Part shown: piece by piece, positions 24,971 to 34,200 of the stretch
Layout of the letters: the number at the start of each line of letters is the position of its first letter
How positions within the stretch are numbered: position 1 is the first letter of the stretch
Translations under genes and position numbers: made by a program
Notes under the pieces: generated by a model
What the model was told of the DNA's origin: nothing
The model's input: the letters and a program-made list of their open reading frames with translations, nothing else
Database searches by the model: none
Assembly (NCBI GenBank): GCA_022414725.1
Contig: CM039464.1
Coordinates: forward strand, 23,403,597 to 23,467,596
DNA length: 64,000 bases
Direction: 5' to 3'
Source: Microglena sp. YARC
Lineage: Eukaryota > Chlorophyta > Chlorophyceae > Chlamydomonadales > Chlamydomonadaceae

Positions 24971-25085
24971 GGTTGGCGCATGAAAAGGTTCGAAGGTACA
25001 AAGTCGAGGAAAGGAAGGTTGGCGCATGAAAAGGTACGAAGGTACAAAGTCGAGGAAAGGAAGGTTGGCGCATGAAAATAAGAAG
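24971..25085. repeat. 46-bp tandem repeat, 2.5 copies
   Basis: Unit GGTTGGCGCATGAAAAGGTT followed by CGAAGGTACAAAGTCGAGGAAAGGAA. Part of the unit also occurs once at about 21737, on the other side of the MITE cluster. The two sites may therefore have been one locus before the MITEs inserted. Confidence 0.85.
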
Positions 25086-25167
25086 AACGAAGCTTTCACC
25101 GATGGAGATTAGGCACCACCTGTAGGTTGGCGGGAGATGGCGACCCATTTGATGCTTGAATCATTTA

Positions 25168-25549
25168 TAGTGAACGGCAAATCATATGATGTTGACCAAA
25201 GACGAGTATGATATCATATGATCTCATACAGAAATCATCAACACAATATCACCACACTCGAGCAGATCACCAACACAATATCACCACACTCGAGCAGATC
25301 ACCAACACAATATCACCACACTCGAGCAGATCACCAACACAATATCACCACACTCGAGCAGATCACCAACACAATATCACCACACTCGAGCAGATCATCA
25401 ACACAATATCACCACACTCGAGCGGATCACCAACACAATGTCACCCCACTCGAGCAGATCATGATTTGATATCATATGGTATGATGCACTAGGCCAAAGT
25501 TACCTAGTCAGACCGCCGGCATCATATGATGACATATTGCCGATCCCTA
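25168..25549 (-). mobile_element. hAT-type MITE with an internal minisatellite
   Basis: The ends are TAGTGAACGGCAA and, in reverse, TAGGGATCGGCAA. Exact 8-bp duplications ATCATTTA lie at 25160-25167 and 25550-25557, the hAT signature. Subterminal ATCATATGAT palindromes and the phrase ACTAGGTAACTTTGGCCT (reverse strand) are shared with the copy at 45489-45675. Its extra length comes from a minisatellite at 25232-25460. No transposase is encoded. Confidence 0.9.
25232..25460. repeat. 32-bp minisatellite inside the hAT MITE
   Basis: About seven copies of AACACAATATCACCACACTC followed by GAGCAGATCACC, with few substitutions. The two plus-strand frames across it (HNITTLEQIT and similar) are repeat artefacts. 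The sister MITE at 45489 lacks this block. Confidence 0.95.
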
Positions 25550-25639
25550 ATCATTTATGGATTGTATCAAGAGATTGGACCAAGCATCTTTAGATAATAT
25601 AAAATTATAAATGTTTTTAATACTAAATATTAATAGCAC

Positions 25640-25780
25640 GAACTTAGGCCCCCCCGTTGGTTAAACGATTGTTTGGTGTTCAGTTTATCAGTGCCTTTTC
25701 TTTTTAAGCCTTTCCTATAAGGTTGGGCAAGTCCCTTTCGCCTATTTGACCAACCCCTGGACTGTAAGGTACATAAATAC
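25640..25780 (+). repeat. Dispersed repeat family, copy 3
   Basis: From CCCCCCGTTGGTTAAACGAT through TTCTTTTTAAGCCTTTCCTA and GGGCAAGTCCCTTTCGCCTA to CCCCTGGACTGTAAGGTACA, with a TAAATACATA tail. The LTR element inserted just downstream of it. Confidence 0.75.
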
Positions 25781-25810
25781 ATAATGAGGTTACTGCCGAA
25801 GACGGTAAGC

Positions 25811-26037
25811 TGTTATTGACTGATTTATATATCAGTCTCTGAGTAGGCATAATGCACACCGGTACCTTTCCTCCCGGTACCGTGTTGCCTGCCGCCAGGC
25901 CTCAGGCTAGCTGTGGCCTGCACGTGACTGCAGTACCCTGCAGTACACATCTCTATTCTATATGATTGCGCCTGTTGCGCTTAATAGTATCTTCTCCTCT
26001 ATCAAGCCTATGCCGTTGTAACAATCTTACATTAACA
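25811..26037 (+). repeat. 5' LTR
   Basis: Starts TGTTATTGACTGATTTATAT and ends ACAATCTTACATTAACA; 227 bp. It contains a direct repeat of the CCGGTACC word and CTGCAGTACCCTGCAGTAC. It matches the 3' LTR except near 25986 (G versus T) and 26004 (A versus G). Confidence 0.97.
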
Positions 26038-26544
26038 GGTAATGTGCGCCATCTTTAGACGCTAACGAAGAACAGCCGCTGATTTCCGCGTTCGGATTCA
26101 GTTCCCCTCTGACTTGTCGAAGGCCCGAGTTTTAACTAAGCACCTGGACTCCCTGTGCGGATCCTACTTCCCGCTGCTCCGCCTGCCGCTTCCTACCAAG
26201 AATCCTTGGATCTGCCACTGCGTCCTACGACTGGAGCAAGCAAGAGCGACCATAAGTCACCGAAATCTATGAAGTGAGTATAGGACGACGCCCTCACCGA
26301 GACCCACACAGTGCTGTATTGATCTCAGACGATCAATTTGTCTACGCCTCCAGCTTAACAGAAGCTTCTGTCGTCGAACATTGCCGCTTGGCAACGTTCA
26401 CCCCTCCGGTAATCCGCTGGATCCCTTTGGATCGCCGATTCCCACACACACTCCATCCCCTCTTCCCCTGCCCCGCCCTCGTAACTCCCCCTCTCCCACC
26501 ACTCCGACTTACAACGCCAAGACTCCTACGCAGAAGACCTCACA

Positions 26545-27198
26545 ATGCAACCGCCCAGAATATTCACTGGTAACAACCTCTACACCTGGCGCAGCGCCAG
26601 GCAGAATATCCTCCTTGCCCTCAAATCAGATAGGGATACCATTGCCATTGCTTTCGACTGCCAACAAGCGGTCGTCACTGGCGAGCCTAATGACTCTGAT
26701 GATTACCCTGCCGATGATGTTACTTACCCTCCTGTTGCGGCTGCTGACCCGGCTGCTCCGGCTGCCCCTAGGATTGGTGTCCCCAACAGGATCTCGACCT
26801 GGAAGAATAACAAGGCCTTCAAGGTCATCATAGATCATGTATCAGATGGCATCCAGCAGGCCATTCATGCCAACACAGATATGGCCACTAGAGCCTTCAG
26901 GTTTCTAGATGCCCTGTACTCTGAGGATGGTAGCAGACTAGAGCATACCACCCTAACTGCCATAATGGGATTACGTATGACCTCTACTGAATCCCTGCAG
27001 AGTTACCTCTCCAGGGCAGCTGATCTGTACTCCCAGATTCCCAAGATACAAGGCCTCCACATCGTCTCTACCAGCATCTTCCTGAACCTCATTGTCAGGG
27101 GACTGAACTCCCGCTCTGAATATGATGGTTACATCAATCAGTTCAACCCTACTGCTATTACCACCTTTTCCATGCTCCAAAGTGCCCTCTTCAACTAG
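26545..27198 (+). CDS. gag: Copia-type Gag, N-terminal part
   Basis: 217 codons beginning MQPPRIFTGNNLYTWRSARQ. The pattern of a conserved Trp followed by basic and hydrophobic stretches and a LQSYLSRAADLYSQIP region fits the capsid-like part of Copia Gag (UBN2/retrotran_gag type). The capsid packages element RNA in cytoplasmic particles. The frame meets TAG at 27196-27198 and continues in the same frame into the zinc-knuckle part, so this stop splits one Gag. The surrounding bases do not look like a known leaky UAG context, and a nonsense mutation is more likely. The leader between the LTR and this start is about 500 bases. Confidence 0.8.
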   Translation: MQPPRIFTGNNLYTWRSARQNILLALKSDRDTIAIAFDCQQAVVTGEPNDSDDYPADDVTYPPVAAADPAAPAAPRIGVPNRISTWKNNKAFKVIIDHVSDGIQQAIHANTDMATRAFRFLDALYSEDGSRLEHTTLTAIMGLRMTSTESLQSYLSRAADLYSQIPKIQGLHIVSTSIFLNLIVRGLNSRSEYDGYINQFNPTAITTFSMLQSALFN

Positions 27199-29529
27199 TG
27201 CTTAGTGAAGCAAGTTGACTCTGCACCATCTCCCGAAGAGGCTGAGCTGGCAGCTGCAGCCTACAGGGCCAGGAAGCCTTTCAACAGCAAGCACCTCCCA
27301 TTCAGAGACAGGACCATCAACAAGAAGATGACCTGCTGGAACTGTGGGGGAATAGGCCATAGCTCCAGAGAGTGCACCAGTGAGGACACTGATCTGGCTT
27401 TCAGGCCAGCAGACTCAGACGAAGCTGACCATGGATCTAAGTCACCTCCCAAGAACAGATCAGGAGATGACAAGGAGCCTGACGACAAGAAGACCCACAA
27501 GAAGACCAGTCCAGACAGGAGGCGTCCAAGAAGATACCCAAGCAGGGGGCGCCATGCCCATGTTGCTGATGGTGATCAGTCCACCTCCAACTCTGACAGT
27601 GAGGGTGAAGAACACAACTTCCTGTCCCTGGCACTGGATGAGGACAACCTCCAGCCCATGAGATTTGCTACACCAACCAGAGGCAAGTCTGTTTCATTTG
27701 CCTTGCCACCTGACCCCCTGGCTAATACAGCATTCTTTGGACAAATAAGTGCTGATGATGAATGCACTATAGAAGATGGAGAAGTTTTCCAGGCAGCACT
27801 GCAGACAGAATGGATCATAGATACTGCAGCACACTCTCATGCAACAAGTAACATCTCCCATCTGCATGACATTCAGGACCTTCAACAGCCTATTAAGCTG
27901 CAGCTGGCAGATCAAGACTCTCCACCTATCCTCTGCAAGCAGATAGGGAAGGCCAAGATCAAGGGTCATGGCAGGACTCTGATTATCCTGAACAATGTGC
28001 TTCTTGCTGACTGCAACATGCCCAACATCATTAGCACTCATGCAGCCACCAGCCTCTGCCCAGACCTCCAAGTGAACCTGTCCAAGACTCAAGCCACACT
28101 CTCCATCCCAAGACCATCTGGTACTAAACTGCTCCTCTCATGCCCCAAAAGGCATGGACTCTACCTCACCCAAACTTCACCAATCCCTGCCAGAAACCCC
28201 TCTATCCCTGTGGACTCTACTATTGTCTACATCATGATGGTTACAAAGCCTCCATCAACTCACACTGACTCTGAGACAGGGCAGTACCCACCCACTCATG
28301 AGACCTCCCCCAGTAGAGCTGATCAAGACTGCCAGGATACCCCCTCTACCTCTGCACCGTCTGCACCCCACACTGATTCTGAGATAGGGCAGTACCCACC
28401 CACTCATGTGCAGGCAGACCAGGACCTCCCCTCTACTTCTGCTCCATCTGCACCCCACACTGATTCTGAGATAGGGCAGTACCCACCCACTCATGTGGAG
28501 GCAGACCAAGACCACCAGGACTTCCCATCTACTTCTGCTCCATCTGCATCCCACACTGCTTTTGAGATAGGGCAGTACCCACCCACTCATGTGGAGGCAG
28601 ACCAAGACCTCCAGGACCATCCTCCCACTATCTGCCAGTCCCATTCACCTTTCACTGCAGACAACCTGGCAGCCTCTGATGATCCTGACAGTGATGACAT
28701 GCCAGAACTCATCCATCCGGCAGTACACAAGCCCCAAGATGACCCTGGACTAGGAGTAGATGACCCTCCTGAAACCACTCCAGATCTCCAACAACAGCTG
28801 GACAACCTGGGCCTACAGAGAGCCAGAGCAGAGATGGAACTCCTCAGTGACCAGATCAGAACCAAGTATGAGGAATATGATGGCCCCATAGATGGGGACG
28901 GGCCACTCAAGCCATCTGATCTTGACACAACCACTACCTGGGACCAGTGGATACTGGTCAACAGAAAACCAGACATTGGACTACCACTGGGAGAAGTTAA
29001 CCAGAATGTCAACCACATCCATTTTTCCAACAACTCCAGCCTTAGCCTCACACGTTTTGGATGCACCCTTCACCACCTGAACAGTAGGCCTGCTTCACCA
29101 GCTTTCAACATCCAGCTCAGGCCTCCACTGTCCAAGCTCATCACAGCATTCACCAGCAAGTCCCCTACCCTGCTGGCTTCTGAAAAAGAACAGTTCCCAC
29201 ACAGGTCAATGCACAAGGAGCCATCTGATGCCTGCAGTCCTATCATCAAGCACAACAGCAGACTCCAGCAGATGGTGCAAGCCTACCCCACTGTTTCTAC
29301 CACAGCCAGACCCACTTTACAGTGGGCCATTTGTCTCCAAGCTGCCATGGTCAATGCACATGCTCACACCCTCTCATTCAGACCTAAGATGATCATGGAC
29401 CCCAGGAGCTGTGCATATCCTGGAGGCAAAATGCTATGTGTCAACCACCTCAGCATGGACTGGAGCCCCATGGAATTCACCTTTATCAACATTCTTACCC
29501 CCCCCCAGCCTAGCTCCCAAGTCATTTGA
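27199..29529 (+). CDS. Copia-type Gag zinc knuckle plus protease, no reverse transcriptase
   Basis: In frame with the preceding Gag after the TAG; the first Met-like codon is a GTG at 27205. Counting from there, a CX2CX4HX4C zinc knuckle (CWNCGGIGHSSREC) begins at residue 44, and a basic, charged linker follows. A retroviral-type aspartic protease site, WIIDTAAHSHATSNISHL, has its catalytic Asp near residue 206. LLSCPKRHGLYLTQ resembles the start of the pre-integrase region. After that come four copies of a repeat with HTDSEIGQYPPTH and an acidic region with a coiled-coil-like stretch (QQQLDNLGLQRARAEMELLS). Integrase, reverse transcriptase and RNase H are absent. A C8 run at about 29499 shifts the frame, and the likely continuation ends with TAA at 29594-29596. 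Confidence 0.8.
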   Translation, partial: CLVKQVDSAPSPEEAELAAAAYRARKPFNSKHLPFRDRTINKKMTCWNCGGIGHSSRECTSEDTDLAFRPADSDEADHGSKSPPKNRSGDDKEPDDKKTHKKTSPDRRRPRRYPSRGRHAHVADGDQSTSNSDSEGEEHNFLSLALDEDNLQPMRFATPTRGKSVSFALPPDPLANTAFFGQISADDECTIEDGEVFQAALQTEWIIDTAAHSHATSNISHLHDIQDLQQPIKLQLADQDSPPILCKQIGKAKIKGHGRTLIILNNVLLADCNMPNIISTHAATSLCPDLQVNLSKTQATLSIPRPSGTKLLLSCPKRHGLYLTQTSPIPARNPSIPVDSTIVYIMMVTKPPSTHTDSETGQYPPTHETSPSRADQDCQDTPSTSAPSAPHTDSEIGQYPPTHVQADQDLPSTSAPSAPHTDSEIGQYPPTHVEADQDHQDFPSTSAPSASHTAFEIGQYPPTHVEADQDLQDHPPTICQSHSPFTADNLAASDDPDSDDMPELIHPAVHKPQDDPGLGVDDPPETTPDLQQQLDNLGLQRARAEMELLSDQIRTKYEEYDGPIDGDGPLKPSDLDTTTTWDQWILVNRKPDIGLPLGEVNQNVNHIHFSNNSSLSLTRFGCTLHHLNSRPASPAFNIQLRPPLSKLITAFTSKSPTLLASEKEQFPHRSMHKEPSDACSPIIKHNSRLQQMVQAYPTVSTTARPTLQWAICLQAAMVNAHAHTLSFRPKMIMDPRSCAYPGGKMLCVNHLSMDWSPMEFTFINILTPPQPSSQVI

Positions 29530-29596
29530 CCAGTTCCTTGACCAAGTCTGCAAACAGCTTGCCCTTGATGGCTTTCCCAGCAAGCCAGGCACTTAA

Positions 29597-30235
29597 TTCA
29601 GTTGGCTCTTCATCTTTTGGATAGACTTGAACACTCTAGAATTTATTAGATAACCTGCCTACTGTACTGCCCCATGTACTTCCACAGGCAGCACACCTTC
29701 TGAATTTCGAATTCTTCTAATCTCTCCCTGATGTCTTTGCTCTAATTTAGGGCCTACCTAATGTAGCTCACCCAAATTATGGGGGGACTAGTCCAGACAT
29801 CATGTCTAAATGACAAATCCTCTAGTCTCGAATCATGAAACTTCTCGTAGCCAAGGATATCTTCACAAGCCTTCACCAAGCCTGGACTTTCTGTATCCAG
29901 CTTCCCATAGCAGCCTATCTGCTCTAGCCTGCAGCCTACCTGCAGTTTCCTTACACCTTCTCAGCAGCCTTTCTGCTACCTAGCCTGCAGCTTACCTGCC
30001 AATTTCTTGCACCCTCTCAGCAGCCTTCCTGCTACCTAGCCTGCAGCCTACCTGTAGAGCCACTTACCCAGCCAGCTACCCCAGAAGACTAACATTTCTT
30101 TGAAAAACCCTGCTGCAGTGATTTCTCCCTTGCAGCTACTAGAAATTCCCAAAGTCTCCCTAGTTTTAATATTTTAATTTTCTTATGCCCCTCAGTTAAT
30201 TCCAGGAATTCTTGAGCTCAAGAATACCTTGAATT
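29597..30235 (+). other. Non-coding 3' region of the LTR element
   Basis: About 640 bases without a long frame. 29920-30070 holds two to three copies of an approximately 67-bp unit with CCTAGCCTGCAGCTTACCTG and CTCAGCAGCCTTTCTGCTAC. Such a filler is common in deletion-derived elements. Confidence 0.7.
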
Positions 30236-30243
30236 GGGGGGGA
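30236..30243 (+). other. Polypurine tract
   Basis: GGGGGGGA directly before the TG of the 3' LTR; the expected plus-strand primer position. Confidence 0.85.
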
Positions 30244-30470
30244 TGTTATTGACTGATTTATATATCAGTCTCTGAGTAGGCATAATGCACACCGGTACCT
30301 TTCCTCCCGGTACCGTGTTGCCTGCCGCCAGGCCTCAGGCTAGCTGTGGCCTGCACGTGACTGCAGTACCCTGCAGTACACATCTCTATTCTATATGATT
30401 GCGCCTGTTGCGCTTAATATTATCTTCTCCTCTATCGAGCCTATGCCGTTGTAACAATCTTACATTAACA
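30244..30470 (+). repeat. 3' LTR
   Basis: 227 bp, starting TGTTATTGAC and ending ACATTAACA; followed at once by the target duplication TAAGC. Confidence 0.97.
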
Positions 30471-30475
30471 TAAGC

Positions 30476-30899
30476 AGCCGTAATCATGCTCCTAGTGTTA
30501 CACTGTTACACTCTTGAGGTCGCCCGAAGATACAGAAGCTACGGTTGTTCAGGGGGAATCTAATAATGAGAACGCCTGGTGGAGTGGTGGGGCGTGGTAT
30601 AAAGGGAGCCCTGTCTTACGGATATAGAGAACGGGCTGCTACTTAACCTGGACAAGAATTTTGCACCTTCATCGTTCAACGAGCTCGGCCATTTAACCAT
30701 TCATCGAAACGGGATTGGGAGACTTTACAATTTGCATAATTAGACGCAACCGATTTCAAAATCTGGGACTGCGATGCAACGGACCCTCCAAAATCTGCGT
30801 GCGCCACACAACACTTAGCATATAAAGCAATCCTGACTGGGACCAGCTCATACAATTCGAGAGGTGGAGTTTAGTGAATGTTCGTTACAACTAACTCTA
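30476..30899. other. Non-coding stretch with a partial SINE
   Basis: 30566-30720 is a diverged SINE copy on the minus strand. It has the 3' end TCATTA, the body words GGGCTCCCTTTATACCACGC and CAGCCCGTTCTCTAT (minus strand), and part of a type-B head (ATGGTTAAATGGCCGAGCTC, minus strand). The rest shows no gene. Confidence 0.6.
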
Positions 30900-31280
30900 T
30901 CATTCTTCAAAGCTACCATTACCATTCGTAAGTTTGTCACAGCTACCACTACCATTCTTCATAGCTACCATTACCATTCATCAGTTTGTCACAGCTACCA
31001 CTACCATTCTTCATAGCTACCATTACCATTTGTCAGTTTGTCACAGCTACCACTACCATTCTTCATAGCTACCATTACCATTCGTCAGTTTGTCACAGCT
31101 ACCACTACCATTCGTCATAGCTACCACTACCATTCGTCACAGCTACCACTACCCTTCGTCACAGCTACCACTGCCCTTCGTCATAGCTACCACTACCATT
31201 CTTCACAGCCACCACTACCATTTTTCATAGGTACCACTGCCACTCGTCATAGCTACCACTACCATTCGAAACAGCTGCCA
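30900..31280. repeat. 18-bp/54-bp minisatellite
   Basis: Variants of CATAGCTACCACTACCATTC and CATTCGTCAGTTTGTCACAG alternate. The basic 18-bp unit (AGCTACCACTACCATTCN) forms a 54-bp higher unit on the left side. It lies just 3' of the minus-strand stop at 31281 and may be 3' UTR. Confidence 0.9.
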
Positions 31281-34200
31281 CTACCAATCTTCAGAACTGC
31301 CGCTGCTATCCTCTGCACTCCCACTACCCTCATCATCCTCACTCCCACCCCCAACATCACACCCTTGATCTGCGTCATTGTCATTTTCAGCCCCACCGAA
31401 ACCGCGGTCTCTGCTGCTTGGCTCTCTGGAAACCTCACCCGGCCCCCCACCCTGGTGTTGAGATCCAGGGGGCAGGCCCATCTGCTGTGATGAGCCACTG
31501 AACCCATGCTGGGATCCAGGGGGCAGGCTCATCTGCTGTGATGGGCCCCTGGAACCATGCTGAGATCCAGATGGCAGGCCCATCTGCTGTGATGGGCCCC
31601 TGGAACCTTGCTGAGATCCAGGGGGCAGGCCTATCTGCTGTGATGGGCCCCTGGAACCATGCTGAGATCCAGATGGCAGGCCCATCTGCTGTGATGGGCC
31701 CCTGGAACCATGCTGAGATCCAGGGGGCAGGCCCATCTGCTGTGATGCCCCCCTGGAACCATGCTGAGATCCAGGGGGCAGGCCCACCAGTTGAGATGGG
31801 CTCCCATCCCGGTGCGGAGACCCAGGAGGCTGAGTCAGCATCTGCTGAGTCATCTGCTGAGATGGGCCTACACCCCAGTGCTGGGAACCCCTGGGGGGTT
31901 GACTTGCCGGTTGAGACAATGGCCCTGAGCTGAATAGCAGCTGCCTGAATAGGTCCTCGGCAACGCTGGTGGGGGGCGTCTGTGTCCCCACAGGCTGCGG
32001 GCTTGGGGATATCCCTTTTCCAGGTGAATCCCCATCGCTACTCTCTGACCCATCTTCGGAGCTGCTCTCAGTACTGCTCCCAGTCCCGCCTCCTGCCCCG
32101 CTCTCTACCCCGCTCTTTGTCCCGCTCTCTGCCCCGCTCTCTGTCCCGCTCTCTGTCCCGCTCTCTGTCCCGCTCTCTGTTCCGCTCTCTGTCCCGCTTC
32201 CAGGCCCCCTCTCAGCTCTACCCCCTGCCCCGCTTTCTGTCCTACCTGCTAGGCTCCCCTCAGTCCCACCCCCTGTACTGCTCGCAGTCCCGTTTCCATC
32301 CCCACTATCCATCCCACCCCCTGTCCCGCTCCCTGGTGGGGTCTCAGTTCTGCTGTCTGAGGTAGCAGCAGTACCACCTCCTATCCCTTGTAATACATCC
32401 TCATTTCGCCCTGTGGTGCCAGCAGTTTCATTCCCCACCCCTTGCAGTAAACCCTCATTTTGCCCTGTGGTTCCAGCAGTTCCATTCCCCACCCCTTGCA
32501 GTAAACCCTCATTTCGCCCTGTGGTGCCAGCAGTGCCATACCCCACCCCTTGCAGTAAACCCTCATTTTGCCCTGTGGTGCCAGCAGTACCATTCCCCAC
32601 TCCTTGCAGTACACCCTCATTTCGCCCTGTGGTGCCAGCAGTACCATTCCCCACCCCTTGCTGAGCCCTCTCATCTTGTCCTGAGGCAATAGTTTTCTGC
32701 TTCTTAGATACTCCAGGGCTTCCAACCTTAAACCTCTTCTTGGATTGGCTTGCATCAGGGGTCAGGGCTAAGCCCCCCTTGACCACAGGGTTTCCACTCT
32801 TTTTGGCTTCGCTTGCATCAGGGGCCATGGTTTGGCGGTTCACCCCCATGACCACAGGAGTTGCCGTCTTCTTGGCTTGGCTTGCGTCAGGGTTCATGGT
32901 TTGGCGGTTAACGTCCATGACCACAGAGTTTGACTTCTTATTGGATTGGCTTGCGTCAGGGGTCAGGGCTACGCCCCTCTTGGCCACAGGGTTTACCTTC
33001 TTCTTGGCTTGGCTTGCGTCAGGGCTCATGGTTTGGTGGTTCACGTCCATGACCACAGGGTTTGACTTCTTATTGGATTGGCTTGCGTCAGGGGCCAGGG
33101 CTAAGCCCCCCTTGGCCGCAGGGTTTGCCTTCTTCTTGGCTTGGCTTGCATCAGGGTTCATGGTTTTGCGATTCACGTCCATGACCACATAGTTTGACTT
33201 CTTCTTGGCTTGGCTTGCGTCAGGGGGCAGGGCTAAGCCCCCCTTGACCACAGGGTTTGCACTCTTCTTGGCTTGGCTTGCATCAGGGTTCATGGTTTTG
33301 CGATTCACGTCCATGACCACAGGGTTTGACTTCTTCTTGGCTTGGCTTGCGTTAGGGGCCAGGGCTAAGCCCCCCTTGACCACATGAGATGCACTCTTTT
33401 TGGCTTGGCTTATATCAGCGGTCAGGGCGAAGCCCCCCTTAACAACATGAGCTGCACTCCTCTTGGCTTGGCTTACATCAGCAGTCAGGGCTAAGCCCCC
33501 CTTAACAACATGAGCTGCACTCTTCTTGGCTTGGCTTACATCAGGGGTCAGGGCTAAGCCCCCCATGGTGCGACGGCCCATGTTCTTTGCAGCACAAGCT
33601 CCCAGCGTCTTGGCTTGGCCTGCATCAGGGGTCAGGGCTAAGCCCCCCTTGACCACAGGGGCAGCACAAGCTCCCAGCGTCTTGGCTTGGCCTGCATCAG
33701 GGGGAAGGGCTAAGCCCCCCTTGACCACAGGGGCCGCACAAACTCCAAGCGTCTTGGCTTGGCTTGCATCACCCTGTCCCTGCCCTGTCCCTGCCTCCTG
33801 GGAGCTAGCTGGACCACGGCCTTCACTACTTCTCTTCTTGACTGGGCTTGCATCACCATGTTTCTGCCCTGCCTCTCGGGAGTTAGCTGGGCCATTGTCC
33901 CCAATACTTCTCTTTTTGGCTTGGCTTGGCTGGGAGCTAGCTGGACCATTGTCCTCGCCACTTCTCTTCTTGGCCTGGCTTGGCTGGGAGCTAGCTGGAC
34001 AATTGTGCTCGCCACTTCTCTTCTTCGCCTGGCTTGGCTGGGAGCTACCTGGACCATTGTCCTCGCCACTTCTCTTTTTGGCTTGGCTTGGCTGGGAGCT
34101 AGCTGGACCATTGTCCTCGCCACTTCTCTTCTTGGCTTGGCTTGGCTGGGAGCTAGCTGGACAATTGTCCTCGCCACTTCTCTTCTTGGCTTGGCTTGGC

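Larger units (their letters stand above)
25811..30470 (+). mobile_element. Non-autonomous Copia-type LTR retrotransposon
   Basis: A complete 4660-base element between perfect 5-bp target duplications, TAAGC (25806-25810 and 30471-30475). Two 227-bp LTRs start TG and end CA and differ at only two positions seen by eye, so insertion is fairly recent. A G-rich polypurine tract precedes the 3' LTR. The internal region encodes Gag (with an in-frame TAG), a zinc knuckle and an aspartic protease. The frame then passes into a repeat-rich, Pro/Ser/Asp region with no integrase, reverse transcriptase or RNase H. Movement would need enzymes in trans. The base after the 5' LTR (GGTAATGTGCGCC) should hold the primer site, but I cannot match it to a tRNA. 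Confidence 0.93.

Noticed and set aside
25232..25460. CRISPR-like array
   Set aside because: Units are contiguous 32-bp repeats without variable spacers, inside a MITE of a eukaryotic genome.
17291..27198. UAG reassigned to an amino acid
   Set aside because: In-frame TAGs occur in the ankyrin units and in Gag, but the large repeat exon ends at a TAG followed by non-coding satellite, and the duplicated peroxidase exon has TAG in place of a Lys codon. Nonsense mutations explain all of them more simply.
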